NCBI RefSeq assembly: GCF_000424385.1
Contig: NZ_KE384180.1
Coordinates: 33,088-97,087, forward strand
Direction of reading: 5' to 3'
Length of the DNA stretch: 64,000 bases
Source: Butyrivibrio sp. LC3010
GTDB taxonomy: Bacteria > Bacillota > Clostridia > Lachnospirales > Lachnospiraceae
Shown here in pieces: positions 51,092-60,527 of this stretch (within the stretch, counting starts at the first letter, position 1; each line of letters begins with the position of its first letter). Position numbers and translations under genes: made by a program. The notes under the pieces are model-generated. The model was not told the DNA's origin, ran no database searches, and saw only the letters and a list, made by a program, of their open reading frames with translations.

Positions 51092-52111
51092 ATGATTACA
51101 GTAGCTTATATCGGATTTGGAGTTTCAGTGCGCGAATACCACATTCCCTACGTAGAAAACAGGGATGATATTAAGGTAAAATACGTTTTTCGAAGAGAAG
51201 AAGATATCCCTCAATTTGCTGAGTACGAACCTTTTTATCCTGAGATAAGATTTACAACCAATATAAACGATGTCCTTGATGACAGTGAAGTCGACCTGGT
51301 TGTTGTATCAGCACCTGACCGTTTCCACATGCCCTACGCACATCAGATACTGAATGCAGGAAAACATGCTCTAATAGAAAAACCATTTTCCCAAACTGCT
51401 AAAGAAGCCCGTGAGTGTTTCGAGCTTGCAAAATCAAAAGGGTTGATCTGCATGCCCAACCAGAACCGAAGATTTGATGCGGATTTCCTCGCAGTTAAGG
51501 AAGTAATAGCCGGCGGAAAGCTTGGTGACCTAGTAAGATTGGAAAGCCATTATGATTATTACAAGGAAAACGGCTGGTATGACCACCTTGGAACTCTCTA
51601 TAATCTTGGTGTCCACACCACTGATCAGATCATAAGCCTTTTAGGCATCCCGGACCGAACAAATCTTGATGTCAGAAGCATACATCATCCGGGAACAGGC
51701 GATGATTACTATGATCTGGAATTCTTTTATGGAAACTGCAAGGCATCGGTCAACACCTCTATGTGTGTACTGATAGATTATCCCCGCTTCACTCTGCATG
51801 GCACTAAAGGCAGCTTCACTCTTCCACCCGTAATACACAATTCAGGAAAGAAAAAGGTCGTCGGGAGGCATGTGGTAAGCACCGATCCCGCACCAAAAGA
51901 CAGATGGGGAACTCTTGTCTACATAAACGAATCCGGTGAAAAAGTTACCGAGAAGGTTCCTGTCGGCTGTGCGCACTACGAAAGAATATATGACTCACTT
52001 GTATCGGCTATAGAAACCGGAGCAGAAAAATGTGTAAAAGATGAGGAAGTTGTCAAAGTTCTTGAAATACTGGAAGAAGCAACGGAGGTGGCAAAATCAT
52101 GGAAAAGATAA
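51092..52111 (+). CDS. Gfo/Idh/MocA-family oxidoreductase
   Basis: A 339-aa NAD(P)-dependent sugar oxidoreductase. The Rossmann start is VAYIGFGVSVREYHIPY, with the conserved EKPFSQTAKEARE (catalytic Lys) at about residue 95 and LYNLGVHTTDQIISLLG downstream. It forms a four-gene unit with a second oxidoreductase, a ROK kinase and GH78. The neighbour overlaps it by 13 bp. Confidence 0.88.
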   Translation: MITVAYIGFGVSVREYHIPYVENRDDIKVKYVFRREEDIPQFAEYEPFYPEIRFTTNINDVLDDSEVDLVVVSAPDRFHMPYAHQILNAGKHALIEKPFSQTAKEARECFELAKSKGLICMPNQNRRFDADFLAVKEVIAGGKLGDLVRLESHYDYYKENGWYDHLGTLYNLGVHTTDQIISLLGIPDRTNLDVRSIHHPGTGDDYYDLEFFYGNCKASVNTSMCVLIDYPRFTLHGTKGSFTLPPVIHNSGKKKVVGRHVVSTDPAPKDRWGTLVYINESGEKVTEKVPVGCAHYERIYDSLVSAIETGAEKCVKDEEVVKVLEILEEATEVAKSWKR

Positions 52112-53088
52112 CACTTGGCACTATCGGGAGCGGAGTTATAGTTCACTCCATCCTGGATAATGTAATAAGAAACGACGGAATAGAGCTTAACGCAGTTTAT
52201 TCGAGATCCGCCGAAAAGGCCAAAAATTTAGCCAATGAGTATGGATGCAAAAAAACCTATACAGATATTGATGCCTTCCTTGCTGATGATGAAATAAACA
52301 CAGTGTATATCGCAATTCCAAATCTTCTGCATTACGAATACACCAAAAAAGCTCTCCTATCAGGTAAAAATGTGATTTGTGAAAAACCGTTCACAACAAA
52401 GTATTCCCATGCAAAAGAGCTTTCGGATATAGCATCTGACAGGAACCTGTTTCTTGTAGAAGCTGCACCGACAAGCTTTCTACCGAATTTTAACATATTA
52501 AAAGATTCCCTGGACAAGATTGGGCAGCTGAAGCTTGTAATGAGTAATTACAGCCAGTATTCCAGCCGGTATGACGCGGTACTTAGAGGTGAGAAGCCTG
52601 CAATATTTGATCCCGAGTATGCTGGCGGCTGTCTAATGGATATCAACTTCTACAATGTACTTCTGAATTTACTTTTGTTTGGTAAACCAAAGAAGGCGAC
52701 CTACCACGCAAATCTTTATCCCGGACTGTCTGACACCTCCGGCGTTATGGTCATGGAATATGAAGACTTCATCAGCACTAATGCAGGCGCCAAAGATACC
52801 TTCGGCACAAACTTCTTCCAGATAGAGGGAGAAAAGGGTTATATCTATATCGAGAATGGATCCAACGGGATAAAGTCTGTACGTGTAGTCACCAAGGAAA
52901 GCGATGATACCTACAATGAACAGCCTGATCCTGACAGATGGTACTATGAGATCAGGGAACTTACACGTATCTTTTTGACAGATGATACGAAAGAAGTGAA
53001 AAAACGCCTTGCTACTACTCTTGAAACCGTTGAAATCATAGAAAAATCCCGCAAGGAAGCAGGCATCATCTTCCCAGGAGATGATTGA
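52099..53088 (+). CDS. Gfo/Idh/MocA-family oxidoreductase
   Basis: A 329-aa paralogue of the upstream gene. The nucleotide motif is LGTIGSGVIVHSIL, catalytic Lys in CEKPFTTKYSHA, and GGCLMDINFYNVLLNLLL in the C-terminal domain. Its ATG lies inside the previous gene with GGAGG a few bases before. Two such enzymes in tandem suggest oxidation and reduction steps on the same sugar. Confidence 0.88.
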   Translation: MEKITLGTIGSGVIVHSILDNVIRNDGIELNAVYSRSAEKAKNLANEYGCKKTYTDIDAFLADDEINTVYIAIPNLLHYEYTKKALLSGKNVICEKPFTTKYSHAKELSDIASDRNLFLVEAAPTSFLPNFNILKDSLDKIGQLKLVMSNYSQYSSRYDAVLRGEKPAIFDPEYAGGCLMDINFYNVLLNLLLFGKPKKATYHANLYPGLSDTSGVMVMEYEDFISTNAGAKDTFGTNFFQIEGEKGYIYIENGSNGIKSVRVVTKESDDTYNEQPDPDRWYYEIRELTRIFLTDDTKEVKKRLATTLETVEIIEKSRKEAGIIFPGDD

Positions 53089-53180
53089 TTAAAAATACAG
53101 ATGACATCTTATCTCATCTTGCATGCAGTTATTACTGATAACCGCAACAATCAGATCAACTATGCAAAAGGGGAACATAC

Positions 53181-54062
53181 ATGAATATAATCGGAATAGA
53201 TATTGGCGGAACCAATTTTCGCATTGGACTTGTTGATGAAAATAATAATGTCCTCTCATTTAAGAAGGTTCCTACCTCTGCAGTGATAAAATCAACCTCT
53301 GTTTTAGAGGATATTTCCGAATATGTAGAGGACTTCCTAAAGGATACTCCATTTGATGCTTTAGCCATAGGTTTTCCTGCAACCCTCGGCAGAGAAAGAA
53401 AAAAAGTTCTCCAGGCGCCCAATCTGCGGTTTATGGAAAACCTTAATGTTACGGATTATCTTTCAAAAAGGCTGAATGTTCCGGTATATGCTGAGCGGGA
53501 TGTAACAATGGCCATATATTTCGATATGGCAAAATACAACATCGCTGCTTCCAGCATAACCTGTGCTGTATATTATGGCACCGGTGTGGGAAATGCAATA
53601 TGCATAAACGAAACGCCACTAGTCGGAAAAAACGGAACCGCCGGTGAACTCGGCCACATCCCCGTCATAGGAGACACCACTCCCTGCGGCTGTGGAAACA
53701 TCGGATGTATTGAAAGTCTTGCGGGGGGAAAAGCACTGCGAAGCATCCTGGAAAGATTTTTTCCCGAAACTCCTATCTCCGATGTGTTTACACATCATGG
53801 TAATTCCGCCCAAATACAGCAGTTCCTTAATAATATGTCGATCGCGGCTGCCTCGGAGGTAAATATTCTTGACCCGGACCATCTCCTCATAGGTGGAGGT
53901 GTCACAAATATGACTGATTTTCCAAAGGACAGATTAAAAGAACTGATAATAAAACATTCCAGAAAGCCATACCCTGCGGAAAATCTTAACATCGTCTTTA
54001 CCGAAGATGAGCCTGCCAAAAGCGTTATAGGTGCAGCCATATACGCAAGGACCAGGATCTGA
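53181..54062 (+). CDS. ROK-family sugar kinase
   Basis: A 293-aa kinase. GIDIGGTNFRIGLVD is the ATP-phosphate loop, GTGVGNAICI the glycine motif, GELGHIPV carries the zinc His, and CGCGNIGCIES the zinc cysteines. The group with GHIPV resembles allose/glucose kinases. It probably phosphorylates a sugar made by the neighbouring enzymes. Confidence 0.87.
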   Translation: MNIIGIDIGGTNFRIGLVDENNNVLSFKKVPTSAVIKSTSVLEDISEYVEDFLKDTPFDALAIGFPATLGRERKKVLQAPNLRFMENLNVTDYLSKRLNVPVYAERDVTMAIYFDMAKYNIAASSITCAVYYGTGVGNAICINETPLVGKNGTAGELGHIPVIGDTTPCGCGNIGCIESLAGGKALRSILERFFPETPISDVFTHHGNSAQIQQFLNNMSIAAASEVNILDPDHLLIGGGVTNMTDFPKDRLKELIIKHSRKPYPAENLNIVFTEDEPAKSVIGAAIYARTRI

Positions 54063-54154
54063 CAAAATATAACCGATCTACACTTACAGTTTTCAATCAG
54101 ACAATGCACCATTTTACAGTAACTATCCTATTCACAATCATTTGAGGTCAAACT

Positions 54155-56986
54155 ATGCTAAAAATATATGATTTACGAACAGACTATCAGACCAATCCCA
54201 TCGGCATTGATTCTCCCACTCCTTCCTTTTCCTATAAACTCTCATCTACACATAATAATACTACTCAGGCAGATTATCAGATAATAATATCCCATGGTGA
54301 TGATATTGTGTGGGATTCAGGTAAATGCGCTTCAGATCAAAGCCTGTACATAACCTATGAAGGAACTGCCCTTAGCCCTAAAACAAGATATGATATTCGC
54401 CTGCTCATAACGGATAATCACGGGGAAAAGGCTGAGCATAGCAGCTTTTTTGAGACAGGTCTTATGAACTGCGGCGGCTTTAAGGCAAGCTTTATTACCC
54501 ACGGATTTAAAGCTGATCTTGAACCCTGTGCTGTATTTTTTAAGGAATTCCATTCAGACAAAAAAGTGTCAAAGGCAAGACTCTACATAAGCTCTCTTGG
54601 AATTTACAAAGCGCTTATAAACGGAAAAAGAATAAATGAAAATCGATTTGCTCCAGGCTGGACTTCCTATCAGAAGAGACTCCAGTATCAGACAATTGAT
54701 GTAACCGGGCTAATAGAAAGTCAGAACAAAATAGAGATAACTGTGGCAAACGGATGGTTTAAGGGTATTCTCGGTTTCTATGGTCAGGGCTGTCATTATG
54801 GCAACAGGACCGCACTCATTGCTCAACTAGAGATCACCTACGTCGATGGGACTTTCGACACTGTTATTACCGATGAAAGCTGGATGAGCAGCACTGCGGA
54901 GATCAGATATAGTGATATCTATAACGGTGAGACCATTGACTATTCTCTGCCCAAACAGGAAGTGAAGTCTGTGTCAATACTTGACCAGCCAAAAGACATC
55001 CTGATCGCACAGAGCTGTGAACCCGTAAAAATCACAGAGCGCATTCCCGCAAAGGCACTCCTGACATCTCCAAAGGGTGAAAAAATAATTGATTTTGGTC
55101 AAAATCTCTCAGGTGTAGTAGAAGCAAAAATAAAGGCCGACAGGGGAACAACAATTAAGCTCTATCACGCAGAGGCTCTGGATGAAAACGGGAATCTTTT
55201 TACGACTAATTTAAGGACCGCAAAAGCCTGTGACACCTTTATCTGCAGCGGTGGTGATGACACCTTCCTCCCGGAATTCACATACCATGGTTTCAGATAC
55301 ATCCGCATAGAAGGACTTGATGAGATAAATATCGACAATTTCACAGCCTGTGTTATGCACACAGATTTGGAGAAAACCGGAGCTTTCTCATGCTCTGATG
55401 ATAAAATTAACAGGCTCTTTCAAAACATAGACTGGACTTTACGTGCCAATTTCTTTGATATTCCTACAGATTGTCCTCAAAGGGATGAACGCTTAGGCTA
55501 CACAGGTGATACAGAGATTTTCCTTCCGACAGCAGTTTTTCACCGGAATACAGCCCTTTTCATCAGGAAATGGCTTCGAGATGTTGCCACAGAACAGACA
55601 GATGAGTTTGGCGTTCCATTATCTGCTCCGGATATTCTAAAAACCCATGCATGCATGTCTATATGGCACGAGGCAGCGACCATTGTCCCCTGGATCCTAT
55701 GGGAAACCTACGGAGATATTTCTGTACTTACTGAGCAATATGAAAGCATGAAAAAAAGCGTGGAATACACCAAAAAGCTCGCAGGAGAAGAAGGACTTCT
55801 AAGCACAGACAACAGTTCACAGTTCGGAGACTGGGTTGCCCTTGATGCACCAAAGGGGCCATTCCGAAAAGTGCCTGAAGGTATTCTCAACCCATCTTCC
55901 GATGAACGTGCCGGCGGTACAGACTCACATCTGACAGCAAATGTATATTATCTGTATTCCATAGACATAATACGAAAAACGGCAGAAATTCTTGGGAAAA
56001 CAAAGGATTATACTGAATACAACGATCTGTACGGCGATGTCCTTGAAAAGTTCAGAAAAGAATTCATCACACCATCAGGGCGAATAGCATCCGGCACCCA
56101 GACAGCTGCAGCACTCATTCTATACTTTGATCTTGCACCTATAGAAGTAAGAGAAAAAATAGCTGCAAGACTTTACTACGATCTTGTAAAAACCAAGAAG
56201 CATCTCTATACCGGCTTTGTGGGAACAGAATATATAATGCACGTGTTAAGCAGATTCAATATGCATGAGCTTGCTGGAACCATCCTTTTTAAGGAGGATT
56301 GCCCCTCCTGGCTATATAGTGTAAACTTAGGCGCCACAACGATCTGGGAACTGTGGGACGGCGTGAATCCCGATGGCAGCTTTAATCTATTTGAAATGAA
56401 CTCGCTAAATCAGTTCGGCTTTGCAACTGTTGGCGACTGGCTCTACAAGGATCTGTGCGGGCTGAACTCTATAGAAGCCGGATTTAAAAAGTTCCGGATT
56501 TCTCCAAGACTAGTGCCCGGAATCGCCTCCTTTGAACTATCCTATGAAAGCCCTTATGGGAAAATCAGGATTAGTTTTTCCTGTGAGAATGGAAAATATA
56601 TAGCAGACATAGAAGTCCCTGCAAACACCACCGCACTAATCTCCCTTCCGGACAGAGCTGAGGAAGAATATGGCTCAGGAGCCTATCACTTCGAATATGC
56701 TACGGATGCATCCTTCGAAAAAAAGAAGTATTCAGAGGATTCCACTCTAAATGAGCTTCTTTCAAATCCCGAAGCCGGTGAATTATTTGAAAAAGAAATG
56801 CCTTACCTCGCAGGCAGCGGTTTTATAAAAACATTTGCCGGAAATCTGTCTGTCATAGAGATAGACCTTACTCTGCCCCGCAGTATGATTCCTCAAAAAG
56901 CGCTGGATCTGTTCAGACGTATGATCGATATGTTAAATAGCAAACCTTCCTCCCACGAAAACAGGATAAATGCCAATTCTATCTGA
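54155..56986 (+). CDS. GH78 alpha-L-rhamnosidase
   Basis: A 943-aa enzyme that releases terminal L-rhamnose from pectin fragments or plant glycosides. Domains in order: an N-terminal Ig-like module (PIGIDSPTPSFSYKL), the Bac_rhamnosid N domain with GWFKGILGFYGQGCHYGN, the (alpha/alpha)6 catalytic barrel with the general acid in DCPQRDERLGYTGD, WELWDGVNPDGSF and the TVGDWLYKDLCG tail, and a C-terminal beta domain. No signal peptide, so it acts inside the cell. It ends the rhamnoside gene unit. Confidence 0.92.
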   Translation: MLKIYDLRTDYQTNPIGIDSPTPSFSYKLSSTHNNTTQADYQIIISHGDDIVWDSGKCASDQSLYITYEGTALSPKTRYDIRLLITDNHGEKAEHSSFFETGLMNCGGFKASFITHGFKADLEPCAVFFKEFHSDKKVSKARLYISSLGIYKALINGKRINENRFAPGWTSYQKRLQYQTIDVTGLIESQNKIEITVANGWFKGILGFYGQGCHYGNRTALIAQLEITYVDGTFDTVITDESWMSSTAEIRYSDIYNGETIDYSLPKQEVKSVSILDQPKDILIAQSCEPVKITERIPAKALLTSPKGEKIIDFGQNLSGVVEAKIKADRGTTIKLYHAEALDENGNLFTTNLRTAKACDTFICSGGDDTFLPEFTYHGFRYIRIEGLDEINIDNFTACVMHTDLEKTGAFSCSDDKINRLFQNIDWTLRANFFDIPTDCPQRDERLGYTGDTEIFLPTAVFHRNTALFIRKWLRDVATEQTDEFGVPLSAPDILKTHACMSIWHEAATIVPWILWETYGDISVLTEQYESMKKSVEYTKKLAGEEGLLSTDNSSQFGDWVALDAPKGPFRKVPEGILNPSSDERAGGTDSHLTANVYYLYSIDIIRKTAEILGKTKDYTEYNDLYGDVLEKFRKEFITPSGRIASGTQTAAALILYFDLAPIEVREKIAARLYYDLVKTKKHLYTGFVGTEYIMHVLSRFNMHELAGTILFKEDCPSWLYSVNLGATTIWELWDGVNPDGSFNLFEMNSLNQFGFATVGDWLYKDLCGLNSIEAGFKKFRISPRLVPGIASFELSYESPYGKIRISFSCENGKYIADIEVPANTTALISLPDRAEEEYGSGAYHFEYATDASFEKKKYSEDSTLNELLSNPEAGELFEKEMPYLAGSGFIKTFAGNLSVIEIDLTLPRSMIPQKALDLFRRMIDMLNSKPSSHENRINANSI

Positions 56987-57013
56987 TCACGAAGACTAAT
57001 AAAAGCCGGGAGT

Positions 57014-57065
57014 AAAAAAAGCAATCATCCATAGCTGCCAAACAGCCGGGGATGATTGCTTTTTT
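57014..57065 (+). terminator. bidirectional terminator after GH78
   Basis: AAAAAGCAATCATCC pairs with GGATGATTGCTTTTT around a loop with a small inner hairpin. Good T-runs on both strands. Confidence 0.75.
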
Positions 57066-57106
57066 GTCATTATTCGTATGTAAGCGGTGTTATATGAGCA
57101 CATAGT

Positions 57107-57147
57107 AAGAATCACCTGTGTCACAATGGCCACGGTGATTCTTTTAT
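57107..57147 (+). terminator. second hairpin terminator
   Basis: The arms AAGAATCACC and GGTGATTCTT form a hairpin followed by TTATTTAT. On the minus strand it lies just after the zinc-ribbon gene. Confidence 0.6.
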
Positions 57148-57155
57148 TTATAAGA

Positions 57156-57362
57156 TCATTTTGATTTGAGTTTTTGAGGATCTTTTGCATACAACTCTAT
57201 ATGACCACACTCCGGGCACACGTAGCATAAGAGTTCACTTTTGTGTTCAGTTGCAAAGAGTCCCTTCTCCCTGTTTACAAGCATCACCGGAAGTGAAACC
57301 GGATATGTCGTGTTAATACTTGCAGTAAACATCTCAACGTCACATTTATTACATCTAATCAT
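57156..57362 (-). CDS. small zinc-ribbon protein
   Basis: From MIRCNKCDVEMF at 57362 the 68 aa hold two CXXC pairs, RCNKCD at the front and CYVCPECGHIEL near the end, as in zinc ribbons that bind metal or nucleic acid. The same frame is open upstream to about 57546 (with LQVADYGKLDWEWTMFDPEQ), with a second ATG at 57440. That upstream part does not look like the zinc ribbon and may be the tail of a lost gene. Confidence 0.6.
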   Translation of the reverse strand: MIRCNKCDVEMFTASINTTYPVSLPVMLVNREKGLFATEHKSELLCYVCPECGHIELYAKDPQKLKSK

Positions 57363-57570
57363 TAATTTAAATCCCCTTTTCTTCTCATGGCATACTAATA
57401 CCTCTTCATGTCGCTTTATTTTTTGTTCTGGGTCAAACATCGTCCATTCCCAGTCAAGCTTGCCATAGTCTGCAACCTGCAGAGTATCTCCGGATACAAG
57501 TACCTGTGTCGGGCCAACAAATCTATTAAATGTCTGCTGATTATACTACGCAAGTTTTATCCGAAGTTGA

Positions 57571-57738
57571 ATTTCACAAATTGCACACAATTTAATCACT
57601 GTTTGTTACGATTTTGGCGCTATCATATAACCATCAAAGAGATACCCCCTCTTAGATACCCCTCATAAGAATAAAAAACTTTTCTTCAACACACAAAGCT
57701 GGCGACCCCCGTGACAAGGCGCCAGCTTTCCTCTTTTT
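57571..57738 (+). repeat. direct repeat A, about 165 bp
   Basis: Nearly identical to 58654-58818 over its full length with a handful of substitutions and a one-base indel. It contains a promoter, the transcribed part and a terminator of a small RNA gene. Repeat edges coincide with those functional borders. Confidence 0.85.
57637..57738 (+). ncRNA. candidate C-rich small RNA, copy A
   Basis: TTGTTA (57603-57608), 17 bp, TATAAC (57626-57631) give a start near 57637. The transcript (~100 nt) contains GATACCCCCTCTTAGATACCCCTC, split here as two single-stranded C-rich motifs (GATACCCCC and GATACCCCTC), an A/U-rich linker and the terminator AAAGCTGGCG/CGCCAGCTTT with a T-run. C-rich loops can pair with ribosome binding sites (known for RsaE and Cia RNAs). 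No protein frame fits. The function as an antisense RNA is inferred. Confidence 0.6.
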
Positions 57739-57833
57739 ATAATATTGTCATAAAGTGAGGGAGTTTTCCAGTGCTGTCTCATCAAATACTCGAGGTATTT
57801 AATGACAGCTGCACTAGTATAATGACATGCAAT

Positions 57834-58235
57834 TCACAAAAGAAATTTATCGATAAAAAACTGTACAACTCTCGATACTGCAAATAATACAGGAACCGAT
57901 AATATCGTCATCAGCCAGAATTGTGTTGCACTATACTTAAAGCTGATCCAGCAAGCCGCTATCCTGAAAATCGCAATAAAATAAAAGACTATGAAAGGTA
58001 TAGTCACCAGAAAAAGTATCTGATAGGAAAAAATAAAGAATATGAATATTCCTGTCATAGCACCGGCCCAGAGTTTTAGCAATGAATCCTTTGGATGCTT
58101 ATCAGTTACTTCAAGAGTTCTCTGCGATATCTCATCCACATCCATATAAATCTTTTTGAAATTTATCGTAAATCGACCCTCATGGTCTTTTATTGACATA
58201 GCCTCGTAATCAAGATTATCGCCCCAATTTCCCAT
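57834..58235 (-). CDS. membrane protein of unknown function between the two sRNA copies
   Basis: A 133-aa protein. Residues 1-45 are hydrophilic (DHEGRFTINFKKIYMDVDE), followed by three or four hydrophobic segments (GIFIFFIFSYQILFLVTIPF, IVFYFIAIFRIAACWI, and a C-terminal one). It is divergent to copy A's terminator and lies between the two repeats. I do not recognise the family. Its link with the RNAs may be accidental. Confidence 0.6.
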   Translation of the reverse strand: MGNWGDNLDYEAMSIKDHEGRFTINFKKIYMDVDEISQRTLEVTDKHPKDSLLKLWAGAMTGIFIFFIFSYQILFLVTIPFIVFYFIAIFRIAACWISFKYSATQFWLMTILSVPVLFAVSRVVQFFIDKFLL

Positions 58236-58399
58236 ATCATTTCTCCATTGATTAAATTTATTTTAGATAAATTATAACCAGAACTAAAACGGCCTACTAT
58301 TCACATATGAATAAAGACTGCTCAAATACTGCTTTTTTTACCAAAATAAGCTGATTCATACTATTTTGCTCCGCGAAAAGTGCTATAGTAATCATAATC

Positions 58400-58603
58400 A
58401 TCAGTAGAAATAATGTCAGGAAGGTTTCTTTGGAGCTTTCAGGCTGGTACAAGCAGCTTTCTGAAATGTATAATACTTATTTCCTTGATGCTGCAGATTT
58501 TGTTGAGGTAAGTGAAGCAGACGGAGTTCACATTGATGCAGATAATCACAGGATTCTTGCAGAAGCTATTTTCAAAAAAATAAAGCAGGATAATATAATT
58601 TAA
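58400..58603 (+). pseudogene. SGNH/GDSL hydrolase C-terminal fragment
   Basis: The frame encodes LSGWYKQLSEMYNTYFLDAADF, here written in two parts as WYKQLSEMYNTYFL and DAADFVEVSEADGVHI, then DADNHRILAEAIFKKI. The DGVHxD segment is the C-terminal block of SGNH hydrolases with catalytic Asp and His. The N-terminus with the Ser block is missing and no start fits. It is a deletion remnant beside repeat B. Confidence 0.6.
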
Positions 58604-58653
58604 CTTTCTTGTGATTCTGTAATAAATAAGTAGATTTTACAACTAATATTTTG

Positions 58654-58818
58654 ATTTCACAGATTGTACACAATTTAATCACTGTTTGTTACGATTTTGG
58701 CGGTATCATATAACCATCAAAGAGATACCCACTCTTAGATACCCCTCATAAAGAACAGAAAACTTTTCTTCAACACACAAAGCTGGCGACTCCCGTGACA
58801 AGGCGCCAGCTTTTCCCT
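58654..58818 (+). repeat. direct repeat B, about 165 bp
   Basis: The second copy of the unit at 57571-57738, in the same orientation. Differences include CCCCCTC to CCCACTC in the first C-rich block and changes in the terminator tail. Confidence 0.85.
58720..58818 (+). ncRNA. candidate C-rich small RNA, copy B
   Basis: TTGTTA (58686-58691), 17 bp, TATAAC (58709-58714) predict a start near 58720. The transcribed part keeps GATACCC(A)CTC and GATACCCCTC and the same GCTGGCG/CGCCAGC hairpin. The T-run is shorter (TTTTCCC), so termination may be weaker than in copy A. Confidence 0.6.
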
Positions 58819-58879
58819 TGTATAAGTTCACTTCCATGGTACGTAAATGCGAGTAGGCAACCTGGTAAAGCCTGTTTTA

Positions 58880-60142
58880 TTAAGCTAAGTAAAACACTTT
58901 TGCACCATGGGCAGGAAGCCCTGTACTAAATGTACTTCCTATTTCAGTATTCTCTCCGGACCAGAGCTCTGTTGCCTTACTACCGGGCAATATGTCTTCA
59001 AGCTCAGCAAGTTCAAATTCCAGACATCCGGCTTTTTCTCCGGCATTGAAGGCTGCTATATATTTTCCGCCTTCACAATCATCTGCAGTCCAAAGTATAT
59101 ACTCATTGCCGTTTATTTCCCGTCTGAAGATCTGGCGGGCATTTCTGGAATTTGCGTGCATCCTGAGCACTGCCTCATTCGTGATCAGTTTAATGGTGAA
59201 ATCATCAAATCCAGTCATTTCTCCACCGATTATCAGGGGTGAACGCATAATGCTCCAAAGAGTCATCATTGTAATCTGTTCATCCTCTGTAAATGCGGTT
59301 TTATTATTCTTGTCATAATCCTGTTTGATAGGTCCGATAGGAAGCATGTCTGCATCAGGATAATGACCAGCTCCTGCATGTATACTCCATTTTTCAGCAC
59401 GCTCAAACATAGCATACAAAAGCTTCCAGTCATCCCAGAAATCATCTGTAATACGCCACATATTGGCAACCTGCTTATATAACTCAGCTTTTTCAAGAAG
59501 AGCAGGTCCCGGTGATAAAGAAAGAATCATCTCTCTTCCACAGTTATTAAGTGATTCTGAGAGCATGATCATCTCTGCCTCTTCGTGAGGAAGCTCTCTG
59601 CATATGTCATCGCATTTAATGAAATCAACACCCCACTGTGCATATAATTTAAAAATAGAATCATAATATGCTCTGCCGGTTTCATCCGGAACCACGCCAT
59701 ACATATCGGGGTTCCATACGCAGATACTGTTAAATCTTGCCGCATCACGTGCAGTTTTATCAGTTCCAAGAACAGGAAGATTCTTATGAACTGCCTGCCT
59801 TGGAATTCCTCTCATGATATGTATTCCAAATTTCAATCCAAGTGAATGTACGTATTCTGCAAGCGGTGCAAAGCCCTTACCGTCTGCAGATGACGGAAAA
59901 CGATTCGGTGCCGGAATAAGTCTGCCATACTCATCCATGCACAGATCTGCAAATGGCCTGTATTCATGACTTGTAGCACCTGGCTCATACCACTGTATGT
60001 CAACTACAACATACTCCCAGCCGTATTGCTTAAGATGCTTAGCCATAAACTCTGCATTCTGGCGTACTTCCTTCTCTGTAACAGCTGCTCCGTAACAGTC
60101 CCAACTATTCCAACCTCTTGGTGCAATCTCAGGTCTAAACAT
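58880..60142 (-). CDS. GH27 alpha-galactosidase
   Basis: A 420-aa glycoside hydrolase that removes alpha-galactose from oligosaccharides or galactomannan. PRGWNSWDCYGAAV is the N-terminal signature, DFIKCDDIC holds the nucleophile Asp, MWRITDDFWDDW the acid/base Asp, and a C-terminal beta domain follows. No signal peptide, so it is intracellular. It is transcribed alone; no transporter is adjacent. Confidence 0.9.
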   Translation of the reverse strand: MFRPEIAPRGWNSWDCYGAAVTEKEVRQNAEFMAKHLKQYGWEYVVVDIQWYEPGATSHEYRPFADLCMDEYGRLIPAPNRFPSSADGKGFAPLAEYVHSLGLKFGIHIMRGIPRQAVHKNLPVLGTDKTARDAARFNSICVWNPDMYGVVPDETGRAYYDSIFKLYAQWGVDFIKCDDICRELPHEEAEMIMLSESLNNCGREMILSLSPGPALLEKAELYKQVANMWRITDDFWDDWKLLYAMFERAEKWSIHAGAGHYPDADMLPIGPIKQDYDKNNKTAFTEDEQITMMTLWSIMRSPLIIGGEMTGFDDFTIKLITNEAVLRMHANSRNARQIFRREINGNEYILWTADDCEGGKYIAAFNAGEKAGCLEFELAELEDILPGSKATELWSGENTEIGSTFSTGLPAHGAKVFYLA

Positions 60143-60320
60143 TTATAATTCCTCCCAAAACAATTTTCATAGATTTCCGCTTTTGCCCACAAAAAGTCAT
60201 AGGTTTTTGTTTTTTCATCAGAAAAAACAGAATCTATACCTTTTAAAATTATAAACTAATCTAACTAAAAGAAAAGCCATTTTGCTTTTATATTATTGCA
60301 CCAGATTTCCTGCTGGCACT

Positions 60321-60519
60321 TTACAAGAACATTTCCAAGTTAATTTTAGCAATTTTTTTCGCCAAAGCCATGATAGTCAGAATCGGCGGATTTCCCATAG
60401 CCTTTGGCAGTATAGTCGCATCTGCCACATAGAGGTTATATGGTAAAGCTGGATTGTGTAAGGTATCCTTTTCTGCTTCAGTCAGAGGAAGCATTCCGCC
60501 GGGGTGTCCGGCGTTTTTA
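60321..60519 (-). pseudogene. GMC oxidoreductase C-terminal fragment
   Basis: The minus-strand frame has HPGGMLPLTEAEKDTLHNPA, then NLYVADATILPKAMGNPPI and LTIMALAKKIAK, the C-terminal motif of GMC (glucose-methanol-choline) oxidoreductases with the active-site region and the final FAD-contact block. No start or N-terminal FAD domain is present; it abuts the SDR stop. It ends at TAA 60321. Confidence 0.68.
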
Positions 60520-60527
60520 TGTAACTA

